Assembly (NCBI GenBank): GCA_900538355.1
Contig: UPXS01000015.1
Location: forward strand, 1 to 45,318
Reading direction: 5' to 3'
Length of the DNA stretch: 45,318 nucleotides
Source: an uncultured Veillonella sp.
GTDB taxonomy: Bacteria > Bacillota > Negativicutes > Veillonellales > Veillonellaceae
Positions 8,770-16,933 of the stretch are shown piece after piece. The notes beneath the pieces are model-generated. The model saw nothing but the letters and a program-made list of their open reading frames with translations. It was not told the origin of the DNA and did no database searches. Position numbers and translations under genes: made by a program. Position 1 is the first letter of the stretch. The number at the start of each line of letters is the position of its first letter.

Positions 8770-9513
8770 ATGAATACTTCAACAACTAGGTCTATTACCT
8801 ATAATGGCGACAGAATTGAATACGAGTTAACCATCAAGCGTGTGAAGAACATGAACATGCGCATTACAAAGGATGGTGTGATCCATGTATCGGCGAATGC
8901 CTATGTGCCGGATTATAGGGTGGACAAGTTTGTTATCGAGAATATGCCCTTCATTGAGCGGGCACGCTACAAGATTGATGCATTGAATGCCAAGCGCGTC
9001 GATGCGTTGCAGTATGTAAATGGTGAAAGTTTATCTATTCTCGGCATCCCTGTTACGTTGCGTCTCGTTGAGCAGGATGGAAAGCCACATATCGGCTTTG
9101 ATGGAAAAGCCATTCTTACTATGGTGGTGCCTCGTGGTACGACTTATGAAGCAAAGCATAAATTAATGCAAAGTTATTGGCGTAATTTAGGGGAGAAGGT
9201 CTTTGTTCATTGGGCGAAGGTCGTGTATCAACGCTTTCACAAGCAAGGTATTGATGTGCCTATGCCAATCATAAAACAGCAACGTATGAAGAGTCGTTGG
9301 GGTTCTTGTACGCCTGCAAAGCAGCTCATCAAGATGAACACGCGCCTATTAGAAGGGCCACAGGCGTATATTGAGTACGTCATGGTTCATGAGTTTGCTC
9401 ATTTTAAATATTTAGACCATTCCAAGAACTTTCACAATCTAGTGGCACAGTTTTTGCCAGATTGGAAGGCTCGTAAGAAGTCATTGAACGTGTATTTTGC
9501 TCATCGCCCTTAA
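8770..9513 (+). CDS. YgjP/DUF45-family zinc metallohydrolase (SprT/M48-like)
   Basis: Predicted metal-dependent hydrolase of 247 residues. The zinc motif HEFAH is at residues 207-211, with a downstream histidine in LDHSKNFH. The family signature SRWGSCTPAKQLIKMNTRL lies upstream of it, and the N-terminal YNGDRIEYELTIKRVKNMNMRI matches the usual start of YgjP-like proteins. The biological substrate of the family is not established. The ATG at 8770 is chosen over an in-frame GTG at 8746 because homologous N-termini start near here and nothing resembling a ribosome site precedes the GTG. AAAGG lies only 1 nt before the ATG, and TATGAT at 8752-8757 could be a -10, so the leader may be very short. 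The gene ends 12 nt before dnaE, so the two are co-transcribed. Confidence 0.85.
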   Translation: MNTSTTRSITYNGDRIEYELTIKRVKNMNMRITKDGVIHVSANAYVPDYRVDKFVIENMPFIERARYKIDALNAKRVDALQYVNGESLSILGIPVTLRLVEQDGKPHIGFDGKAILTMVVPRGTTYEAKHKLMQSYWRNLGEKVFVHWAKVVYQRFHKQGIDVPMPIIKQQRMKSRWGSCTPAKQLIKMNTRLLEGPQAYIEYVMVHEFAHFKYLDHSKNFHNLVAQFLPDWKARKKSLNVYFAHRP

Positions 9514-9525
9514 AGGAGGTGTACC

Positions 9526-12500
9526 ATGCAGCCATTTGTACATTTACATAGTCATACAGAGTTTAGTTTGCTGGACGGCATCAGTCGTTTGCCTGACATG
9601 GTACGTCGTGCGAAGGAGTTAAATCAGCCGGCCCTTGCCATTACAGACCACGGCAATATGTACGCAGCCATTTATTTTTATAAGGAATGTGTGGCCCAAG
9701 GCGTTAAACCGATTATCGGTTGTGAAGTATATGTAACGGAAAATAGCCGATTCGATCGTCCAGAAGGTCGTAGCCGTGAACGTTTGAAACATCTCATTCT
9801 GTTAGCTGAGACCATGGAAGGGTATCGTAATCTTGTAAAAATTGTGTCGAAAGCATCGACGGAGGGGATGTTGTATCGTCCTCGTGCAGACCGCGATTTA
9901 TTGCGTCAATACAGTAAAGGCATAATTGCCCTTAGTGCTTGTATTCAAGGGGAAATCCCTCAGTATATTTTGCAAGATAATATAGAAGGCGCTAAGCGTT
10001 CCATTGAATGGTATATCGAGACCTACGGCAAGGATAATTTCTTCTTAGAAATCCAAAATCATGGCTTACCAGAGGAGGCAAAGGCCCAAGAGGAGCTTAT
10101 TAAGCTCAGCAAGGAATACGGTCTTGGCATCGTAGCGTCTAATGACTTCCACTATGTTTTAAAAGAGGATGCGGATGCGCAGGATATTAAGGTATGTATT
10201 TCTACAGGTCGTCGTCGTGCTGAGGTAGATCGTTTAAAATTCCCAAATGATGAGTTCTATCTAAAATCTGGGGATGAGATGGCAGAGCTGTTTGGACATA
10301 TTCCTGGGGCCATGGAAAACACGTTAAAAATTGCAGACCGCTGTAATGTAGAGTTTAATTTCGACGAACATCACTTGCCACACTTTGATGTGCCAGAAGG
10401 GGAAACGTCTAAGACTTATTTGCGTAAGGTTTGTGAACGAGAAATTCCACGACTCTATGGTGAGACCTCTGAAGAATTACAAAAACGTCTCGACTACGAG
10501 CTAGATGTTATTGGTACGATGGGTTTTGAGGATTACTTCCTTATCGTATGGGACTATGTACGCTATGCCCGTGAGCACGACATCTTAGTAGGTCCTGGTC
10601 GTGGTTCAGCGGCGGGTTCTGTAGTAGCCTATCTACTTGGCATTACAGGCCTTGACCCATTGAAGTACGATTTGCTCTTTGAACGGTTCTTAAATCCTGA
10701 GCGGGTAAGCATGCCCGATATCGATATTGACTTCTGTTATGAAAAGCGTGGTAAAGCCATCGAATATGTAACGCGAAAATACGGACAGGAGCGTGTATCT
10801 CAGATTATTACCTTTGGTACTGAGGCAGCGCGTGCCGTAATTCGTGACGTAGGTCGTGTGCTAGACTTACCACTGGCGGAAGTGAACCGCATTGCTAAGA
10901 TGATTCCCAACGAATTAGGAATTACCTTAGATAAGGCTCTGCAAGGCAAAGAATTAAAGGCTTTGTACGAAGCTGATCCAAACGTTAAAGAATTATTTGA
11001 TTTTGGTAAAAAGCTAGAAGGCATAGCGCGAAATTCATCTACTCATGCGGCGGGCGTCGTAATTTCCGCGGACCCTCTAGATGATCACGTACCAGTACAA
11101 AATGCCAACGATGAAGGCTTTGTAACACAGTACGATAAGGATAATATCGAGGAATTAGGCCTCTTAAAGATGGACTTCTTGGGCCTCCGTACTTTGACGG
11201 TTATGGGGGATGCTTTAAAGCTCATCAAAGCGAACCGTGGTATTGACCTCGATTTAGATGCAATACCGCTCGATGATAAGGAGGCTTGTGATATCCTCAC
11301 AAAAGGCGACACCTCTGGTGTATTCCAGCTCGAATCGGAAGGTATCACCAAGCTCGTTATGGACCTTAAGCCTGAACATTTTGAGGACTTAATTCCATTG
11401 GTAGCCTTGTACCGTCCTGGCCCATTGGGGTCTGGCATGGTAGCGGACTTTATCGACCGCCGACACGGTAAAAAAGAAGTTACCTATTTACATCCTATAT
11501 TGGAACCGATTTTAAAAGATACCTTTGGGGTAATCTTGTATCAAGAACAGGTTATGCAGATTGCATCCGCCATGGGCGGTTTCTCCCTTGGCCAAGCGGA
11601 CTTAATGCGCCGCGCCATGGGTAAGAAAAAGGAATCCGTTCTGAAGGCGCAGCGCGAGTCCTTTATTCAAGGTTCCATAAATAATGGTATAGAAGAGTCC
11701 ATTGCAAACGAAGTATTCGACTTGCTCGTATACTTTGCAGGCTATGGCTTTAATAAATCACATAGTGCGGCCTATGCGTATATCGCGTACCAAACGGCGT
11801 ACTTGAAAGCCCACTATTTCCCTGAATTCATGGCCGCGACCATGACTAGCTTTATGCAAAACATGCAGAAATTGACGTACTACATCAATGCCTGCAAGAA
11901 GCATAATGTTAAGGTACTCGGTCCAGATATTAACTATTCTGAGCGCAGCTTCGCCGTGCAAGGTGATGCCATTCGCTTCGGCCTTGGCGGCATCAAGAAC
12001 GTAGGGGACAATGCCATTGATCGCTTGATTCGCGAGCGCAATGAGCACGGCCTCTATACAGATATCGTAGATTTCTGTAAACGAGTGGACAACAAGGTTG
12101 TTAATAAACGACTTCTTGAAAGTCTCATTCGATGCGGTGCCATGGATGGTTTCAAGGAAAATCGAAACCAATTATTGCATATGTATGAAAGTGCCCAAGC
12201 CGTTGGTGCTAAAGAGCAAAAGGATGCCGCTATGGGCACCATGAGTCTCTTTGGCGATATAGAGGAGTCTGTAGATTTCATCCCTGTACCGAATGTGGAA
12301 GATTTATCGGAAGACGATAAATTAAAGGATGAAAAGGAATATACAGGCTTTTACATTACAGGCCATCCATTGCAAGGCTATGCGAAGGAGCTAGAGGGCC
12401 TATTTGAACTGGGGGCTCTCGTAGAAAATCCAGAGCAATATGACGGTCAAACCATTACCTTTGGCGGTTTGATTGAAAATAAGACGGACCGCATGACGAG

Positions 12501-12933
12501 ACGAAATGAGGTTATGTCCATTCTTCGCATCGAAGATTATTCTGGTGCGGCCAATGTTGTGGCGTTCCCTAAGGTCTTTAGCCAAAGTCAACAGTTCCTT
12601 GCGGTCGATATGATTGTTAAGGTAAAAGGCCGCGTTGATGCGGATGAAAAGGGTGTGCAAATTATTGCAGACCGCATTATGCCGTTAAAGGTAAACTATA
12701 GTCAGGCTAAGCATGTGGCTATTCATATTTATAGCCAATATGACACGCCAGAAAATAGTGAAGCCTTAAAACGGTTGTTAACGAACACCGCAGGCTCTGT
12801 GCCAACATCACTATATTTGCACCGTCAACGGAAACGCATTAACTTGCCACCGAATATGTGCTTTGACCCTAACGATGAATCTATTAAGGCTATTGAAGCT
12901 ATATTAGGTGATGGCTCCGTAGAGGTGCAATAA
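9526..12933 (+). CDS. dnaE: DNA polymerase III alpha subunit (DnaE type)
   Basis: Catalytic subunit of the replicative polymerase, 1135 residues, the normal length for DnaE1-type alpha subunits. The N-terminal PHP domain opens with HLHSHTEFSLLDG (from residue 6). The polymerase core carries GPGRGSAAGSVVAYLLGIT and the catalytic aspartates in PDIDIDF (D398, D400, D402). The C-terminal part includes a tandem HhH region and an OB-fold at about 975-1050 (ITFGGLIENK onward). A perfect ribosome site AAAGGAGGT precedes the ATG. No key residue appears to be missing. No obvious terminator follows; the 146-bp gap before pyruvate kinase contains a 7-bp inverted repeat (TAAGTAG 12942-12948 with CTACTTA 12976-12982) without a T-run. 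Confidence 0.97.
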   Translation: MQPFVHLHSHTEFSLLDGISRLPDMVRRAKELNQPALAITDHGNMYAAIYFYKECVAQGVKPIIGCEVYVTENSRFDRPEGRSRERLKHLILLAETMEGYRNLVKIVSKASTEGMLYRPRADRDLLRQYSKGIIALSACIQGEIPQYILQDNIEGAKRSIEWYIETYGKDNFFLEIQNHGLPEEAKAQEELIKLSKEYGLGIVASNDFHYVLKEDADAQDIKVCISTGRRRAEVDRLKFPNDEFYLKSGDEMAELFGHIPGAMENTLKIADRCNVEFNFDEHHLPHFDVPEGETSKTYLRKVCEREIPRLYGETSEELQKRLDYELDVIGTMGFEDYFLIVWDYVRYAREHDILVGPGRGSAAGSVVAYLLGITGLDPLKYDLLFERFLNPERVSMPDIDIDFCYEKRGKAIEYVTRKYGQERVSQIITFGTEAARAVIRDVGRVLDLPLAEVNRIAKMIPNELGITLDKALQGKELKALYEADPNVKELFDFGKKLEGIARNSSTHAAGVVISADPLDDHVPVQNANDEGFVTQYDKDNIEELGLLKMDFLGLRTLTVMGDALKLIKANRGIDLDLDAIPLDDKEACDILTKGDTSGVFQLESEGITKLVMDLKPEHFEDLIPLVALYRPGPLGSGMVADFIDRRHGKKEVTYLHPILEPILKDTFGVILYQEQVMQIASAMGGFSLGQADLMRRAMGKKKESVLKAQRESFIQGSINNGIEESIANEVFDLLVYFAGYGFNKSHSAAYAYIAYQTAYLKAHYFPEFMAATMTSFMQNMQKLTYYINACKKHNVKVLGPDINYSERSFAVQGDAIRFGLGGIKNVGDNAIDRLIRERNEHGLYTDIVDFCKRVDNKVVNKRLLESLIRCGAMDGFKENRNQLLHMYESAQAVGAKEQKDAAMGTMSLFGDIEESVDFIPVPNVEDLSEDDKLKDEKEYTGFYITGHPLQGYAKELEGLFELGALVENPEQYDGQTITFGGLIENKTDRMTRRNEVMSILRIEDYSGAANVVAFPKVFSQSQQFLAVDMIVKVKGRVDADEKGVQIIADRIMPLKVNYSQAKHVAIHIYSQYDTPENSEALKRLLTNTAGSVPTSLYLHRQRKRINLPPNMCFDPNDESIKAIEAILGDGSVEVQ

Positions 12934-13027
12934 TATATGCATAAGTAGATATTAAGGCACGAATAAATATATTTACTACTTAATAACTTATGTTGCGTGA
13001 AGCACAGCTAGCTTTCACCAGCATTAC

Positions 13028-13033
13028 TATAAT
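13028..13033 (+). promoter_or_regulatory. Possible -10 element for pyruvate kinase
   Basis: TATAAT at 13028-13033 lies about 47 bp before the pyk start. No convincing -35 is at the right distance, so this is a tentative internal promoter between dnaE and pyk. Confidence 0.3.
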
Positions 13034-13079
13034 AATAAATGAAAGATTCAATATAGAAATTGCTTTCATAGGAGGAAAG

Positions 13080-14828
13080 ATGAAACGTACAAAAATCGTA
13101 TGTACTGTAGGTCCGGGAACGGATAAATTTGGTATTTTAGAAGATATGATGCGAGCGGGCATGAACGTGGCTCGTTTTAATTTCTCCCACGGATCTCATG
13201 AAGAGCAAGCAGAGCGTATGCAAATGGTGCGCGATGCGGCGATGATCGTTAATAAACCAATCGCCTTATTGCTTGATACGAAAGGTCCTGAGGTTCGTCT
13301 GGGCCTGTTTAAAGAGGGCAAAGTATTCCTCGAAGCAGGTCAACAATTTACATTAACTACAGATGATGTAGAAGGCACAAAAGAGATTAGCTCCGTGAAC
13401 CACAAAGGTCTTGTAGGCGACGTGTCCGTTGGGGATAAAATCCTCTTGGCTGATGGTCTTGTAACACTTAACATCGATGCCATCGAAGGAAATAACATCA
13501 TTACTACTGTTCAAAACAGTGGTGAAATCGGTAATCGTAAACGGGTGGCTGTGCCAGGTGTGGCGCTTAGTTTGCCACCTGTATCTGAACAGGACGAAGC
13601 GGATTTACGCTTTGGTTGCCAACAAGGGGTAGACTTTGTGGCCGCATCCTTTATGCAACGCGGTAAGGACATTGTAGCCATTCGTCGCATTCTTGAGTCT
13701 GAGAAAAAAGATATCAAGATTATTGCAAAAATTGAAAATGCTGAAGGCGTTAAAAATATCGATGAAATTTTGGAAGTAGCGGACGGCCTCATGGTTGCTC
13801 GCGGTGACCTCGGTGTAGAAATCCCTGCCGAAGAGGTACCAGTACTTCAAAAAATGATGATTGAAAAATGTAATGACTTGTGTAAACCAGTTATTACGGC
13901 AACTCAAATGCTAGAGTCCATGATTCAAAATCCACGTCCTACACGGGCTGAAGCAAGTGACGTAGCCAATGCCATCTTGGATGGTACGGATGCGATCATG
14001 TTGTCTGGTGAAACCGCAAATGGCGCTTATCCTGTAGAGGCGGTTACGACTATGACACGCATTGCTGAGGTAACAGAACAAGCTGCTATTTACGATAGTA
14101 AAAACCGTGCTCGTCAAGATGTGGATATGACGACTACCAGTGCTGTATGTTTAGCAAGCGTGCGCATCGCTCAAAACCTTAGGGCTGCTGCTATTTTGAC
14201 ATGTACTGAATCTGGTCATACGGCGATTAGCACTGCTCGGCATCGTCCGGCTTGCAAAATTATTGCTGTAACACCGCATGAAGAAACAATTCGCCGCATG
14301 CAATTATGCTGGGGCGTAGAGGCTATTAAAGGCCATGAAATCGTTAACTCTGATGAAATGGTTAAACAAGCTATTACATGTGCTTTGGGTACAGGTGCTA
14401 TCGAGTCTGGTGATCTTGTAGTTGTTACAGCTGGTGTACCATCTGGTGCAACAGGTACTACAAATATGATTCGCGTTCATATTGCAGGCCAAGTACTTTT
14501 ATCTGGTAATGGTATTTTGCGTAAATCCGTTACAGGCACTGTATTCATTGCTGCTAATCATAAGGGAAATTATGAAAGCTTCAAAGACGGCGACATCCTT
14601 GTGGTGGGCACAATGGAGCCTGAATTAATGGCTATTGCTAAACGTGCAGGTGGCATTATCGCTGTTGAAGACGGCTATACCTCTGACAGTGCTATTGCAG
14701 GTATTACCTATGGTATTCCTGTAATTTTAGGTGCTAAAAATGCTCATGACGTACTTTTAGAAGGTCAAGAAGTAACTATCGATGGTGAACGTGGTAAGGT
14801 GTTTGCAGGTATTGCAAATGCTCGATAA
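13080..14828 (+). CDS. pyk: Pyruvate kinase with C-terminal PEP-utiliser-like domain
   Basis: Converts PEP and ADP to pyruvate and ATP. The 582-residue form has the usual TIM-barrel core, starting MKRTKIVCTVGPGT and carrying MLESMIQNPRPTRAEASDVA from residue 277 and the GTDAIMLSGETANG motif. An extra domain at about 505-582 resembles the phosphohistidine swivelling domain of PEP-utilising enzymes, as in Bacillus-type pyruvate kinases. In the place where true PEP-utilisers have the phosphorylated histidine this copy reads EDGYTSDSAIAG, so it is probably structural. The frame is open back to an ATG at 12990, but AGGAGG at 13070-13075 and the family N-terminus place the start at 13080. It feeds pyruvate to the oxidoreductase encoded further along. 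Confidence 0.96.
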   Translation: MKRTKIVCTVGPGTDKFGILEDMMRAGMNVARFNFSHGSHEEQAERMQMVRDAAMIVNKPIALLLDTKGPEVRLGLFKEGKVFLEAGQQFTLTTDDVEGTKEISSVNHKGLVGDVSVGDKILLADGLVTLNIDAIEGNNIITTVQNSGEIGNRKRVAVPGVALSLPPVSEQDEADLRFGCQQGVDFVAASFMQRGKDIVAIRRILESEKKDIKIIAKIENAEGVKNIDEILEVADGLMVARGDLGVEIPAEEVPVLQKMMIEKCNDLCKPVITATQMLESMIQNPRPTRAEASDVANAILDGTDAIMLSGETANGAYPVEAVTTMTRIAEVTEQAAIYDSKNRARQDVDMTTTSAVCLASVRIAQNLRAAAILTCTESGHTAISTARHRPACKIIAVTPHEETIRRMQLCWGVEAIKGHEIVNSDEMVKQAITCALGTGAIESGDLVVVTAGVPSGATGTTNMIRVHIAGQVLLSGNGILRKSVTGTVFIAANHKGNYESFKDGDILVVGTMEPELMAIAKRAGGIIAVEDGYTSDSAIAGITYGIPVILGAKNAHDVLLEGQEVTIDGERGKVFAGIANAR

Positions 14829-14864
14829 TTTTTATTGAGTGATAATTAAATAAGGAGGGATAGT

Positions 14865-15608
14865 ATGAATCCATATAATGTAACAGGTCCTACTGCAACT
14901 GAAGTTGCACAGGTTGAAAGTATCGTATCCCAACGATTAAAAGGCTCCTTCTTGTGGATGGTTGTAGGTTTACTTACTACTATCGGTGTTGGAGTGGCTG
15001 CGTTGGCAAATCCTAATTGGTTACGCTTTGCGTACCAAAACTTTAATATTATCCTACTCGTTGAACTAGGCGTAGTATTCCTATTTAGCGCTCGTGCATA
15101 TAGTGCCAATGTTATGACTTTAAAAGGCATGTTTTTCCTCTATAGTGCCTTGAATGGTCTTACATTAACACTCATATCCTTGCGGTATAATGTGTTTGAT
15201 GTAGTCATTCCTGCATTAGTAGGTACGTTGGCGTTCTTTATTGGCTTTGCCGTGGTAGGGGCTACTACAAAACGCAATCTATCATCTCTTACACCGTATG
15301 TAATGGCCGCTTTGTTAGGTATGATTATTGTATCTTTTGTGATGATAGGGGCTCGTTATTTTAACTGGGCTGTACTTAGTGGCTTTAGCGATACTGTTAG
15401 CTTAGTTCTAGGTTATGTAGGGGTTGTAGTATTCTCCATCTTTACCGCTATCGATGTGAACCGCATTAAAAATAATGTGACACAAGTAGCGCTCTTGGAG
15501 GATGAAACCATTTTAGACCGCATTGAAATCACAGGTGCTTTGAGCCTATACTTAGATTTCATTAACTTATTCTTATCCTTATTGCGCATCTTTGGGAATA
15601 AGCGATAA
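14865..15608 (+). CDS. Bax inhibitor-1 family membrane protein (YbhL/YetJ-like)
   Basis: Integral membrane protein of 247 residues with about seven hydrophobic helices, assigned to the BI-1/TMBIM superfamily. The C-terminal signature ALSLYLDFINLFLSLLRIFG is typical, and the two acidic residues that form the ion-sensing pair in YetJ-type members appear to be kept (Asp in FTAIDVNRIK and in YLDFINLF). Bacterial members have been linked to calcium leak and to protease interaction; the role here is unknown. The ribosome site AAGGAGGG precedes the ATG. It lies 36 bp after pyk and 11 bp before the LysR gene, so read-through transcription is likely. Confidence 0.85.
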   Translation: MNPYNVTGPTATEVAQVESIVSQRLKGSFLWMVVGLLTTIGVGVAALANPNWLRFAYQNFNIILLVELGVVFLFSARAYSANVMTLKGMFFLYSALNGLTLTLISLRYNVFDVVIPALVGTLAFFIGFAVVGATTKRNLSSLTPYVMAALLGMIIVSFVMIGARYFNWAVLSGFSDTVSLVLGYVGVVVFSIFTAIDVNRIKNNVTQVALLEDETILDRIEITGALSLYLDFINLFLSLLRIFGNKR

Positions 15609-15619
15609 AAGGAGATTGT

Positions 15620-16531
15620 ATGGACGATAGAGAATGGCAAACCTTTGTGACTGTTGTGGATGAAGGCAACATTTCAAGGGCTGCAGAAAAATTATTTTTA
15701 TCGCAACCAGCATTGAGCTATCGGTTGCGTCATATGGAAAAAGCTTTGGGCCATTCTCTGTTGTTGCGTACTGCTGAAGGAATTGCCCTCACGGCACAAG
15801 GCGAAATTTTCTATGATTACTGTAAAAGAATGATGCAAGACCAAGAGGCGTTGGAGCATGCTATGAACTCAGCGTCTGGTAAGATTCAAGGAACCTTGAA
15901 AATTGCTTCATCTATTAACTTTGCAGACTATGAACTACCTGCGCTATTGCAATCCTTTAGGGAGCAATATCCTGATGTTCATATTCAAGTAAAAACTGCT
16001 TTCAGCCATCAAGTAGTAAAAATGTTTAATACTGGTGACTGTATGGTAGCCTTTGCACGTGGTGGCTATGACGTATCTGGTAAATCTGAGTTTCTCTTAG
16101 ATGAACCGTATTGTTTGGTATATAAAGAGTTAGTGCCACCAGAGTCGTTAGAGAAGGTGCCTTTTATAAAGTACCAAACTGATGCATCCGTAGCCAATAT
16201 CATTGAAACATGGTGCGCTGAACATTTTGAAGAACCACCGAGTGTTGCGATGGATGTCAATTCTATGAGTACATGTCGTCACTTTGTGCGCGCCGGTCTT
16301 GGATGGTCTATCTTAACCTATATGGGGCTTGGATCTTGTAAGGATAGAGATATTTATGTGAGCCCATTACGCAATAAAGACGGTGAGTATATCACTCGTG
16401 AGACGAACATGGTGTATACAAAGGATGCGGAAAATCTAGTAGTAGTAAAGACATTTATCGAGTATGTTCGTAATTACTACAAAGAACATACTGTAGTAGA
16501 TCATAGTATTTTTAGAGAATATAACTCATAA
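15620..16531 (+). CDS. LysR-family transcriptional regulator
   Basis: 303 residues with an N-terminal winged helix-turn-helix (about 1-60: FVTVVDEGNISRAAEKLFLSQPALSYRLRHMEK) and a C-terminal periplasmic-binding-like effector domain (about 90-295). AAAAGGAGATT precedes the ATG. The gene stands immediately upstream of the carboxylate transporter and citrate lyase genes in the same orientation, so it is a natural candidate regulator of that cluster, with an organic acid as co-inducer. LysR genes are more often divergent from their targets, so this is inference. Confidence 0.9.
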   Translation: MDDREWQTFVTVVDEGNISRAAEKLFLSQPALSYRLRHMEKALGHSLLLRTAEGIALTAQGEIFYDYCKRMMQDQEALEHAMNSASGKIQGTLKIASSINFADYELPALLQSFREQYPDVHIQVKTAFSHQVVKMFNTGDCMVAFARGGYDVSGKSEFLLDEPYCLVYKELVPPESLEKVPFIKYQTDASVANIIETWCAEHFEEPPSVAMDVNSMSTCRHFVRAGLGWSILTYMGLGSCKDRDIYVSPLRNKDGEYITRETNMVYTKDAENLVVVKTFIEYVRNYYKEHTVVDHSIFREYNS

Positions 16532-16619
16532 GAATCCTTGAATTTAAACATATCTATGAGGTTTTATAGCTGTTTATCCATGCTATTTTAGTATTGGACT
16601 TTTTCGATATAATAACTCA

Positions 16620-16702
16620 TAATAAAGATGTCTCGGAAGAGCAAGGCAGTACCATGTAAGTGCATGTATACCCCCTTTGGGGACGTATACATGCATTTTT
16701 TT
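16620..16702 (+). ncRNA. Predicted short terminated RNA (sRNA or attenuator leader) upstream of the DASS transporter
   Basis: TATAAT at 16608-16613 predicts transcription starting near 16620; the -35 is poor. About 40 nt later comes a very strong hairpin with a 7-T run ending at 16702, so a transcript of about 80 nt is expected. The 5' part (GGAAGAGCAAGGCAGTACC, 16636-16654) could hold a sensing structure. No known riboswitch class is recognised. Either a stand-alone sRNA or a leader whose terminator gates read-through into 16934 is possible. Confidence 0.45.
16658..16702 (+). terminator. Strong intrinsic terminator inside the LysR-DASS gap
   Basis: An 11-bp perfect stem (TGCATGTATAC 16661-16671 with GTATACATGCA 16685-16695) contains a second CCCC/GGGG stem with a TTT loop and is followed by seven T. 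It is over 120 bp from the LysR stop and has its own -10 element ahead of it. Confidence 0.85.
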
Positions 16703-16815
16703 CATTTGGGGCTGTAAAACTATGCTCAAAATGCATAAAAAGTATGAATGATAGATATAAAAGTTTTTATAACCCCTATAAAGGTAATCTATTATTCATA
16801 ATTCTTTTAAGCATA

Positions 16816-16870
16816 TATAATGAGTGTAGACAAAAACTCCTAGAGTTCAATAGTTGATAGTCGCGTATCA
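16816..16870 (+). promoter_or_regulatory. Candidate promoter and operator of the carboxylate transporter
   Basis: TATAAT at 16816-16821 has a poor -35. Downstream, TGATA (16855-16859) and TATCA (16866-16870) form a perfect inverted repeat with a 6-bp spacer, positioned inside the 5' leader. It could bind the adjacent LysR protein or another regulator. Confidence 0.35.
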
Positions 16871-16933
16871 CGAATTTCTGGGGTAGTGTTAGGATGAACA
16901 GTATATGCCTATGTTTATAAGAAAGGAAAAAAC

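Larger units (their letters stand above)
16532..16933. other. 402-bp gap between the LysR gene and the DASS transporter
   Basis: It holds, in order: a -10 element at 16608-16613, a short RNA ending in a strong terminator at 16702, a second -10 (TATAAT 16816-16821), an inverted repeat TGATA-6-TATCA (16855-16870) and the transporter ribosome site AAGAAAGGA. No believable protein gene is present on either strand. Confidence 0.6.

Noticed and set aside
13020..13050. Promoter combining TTGCGT (12993-12998) with TATAAT (13028-13033)
   Set aside because: The spacing of 29 bp is too long for one promoter, although TTGCGT also serves as the -35 at 26875.
12990..13079. In-frame 30-codon extension of pyruvate kinase
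   Set aside because: AGGAGG directly before 13080 and the conserved MKRTKIVCT start show the extension is upstream non-coding sequence.
14600..14828. Pyruvate kinase C-terminal domain lacking the phosphohistidine
   Set aside because: This is usual for the extra domain of Bacillus-type pyruvate kinases, which is not phosphorylated.
16660..16857. 65-codon frame after the short RNA
   Set aside because: It begins with GTG within the terminator stem, has no ribosome site and no recognisable protein character.
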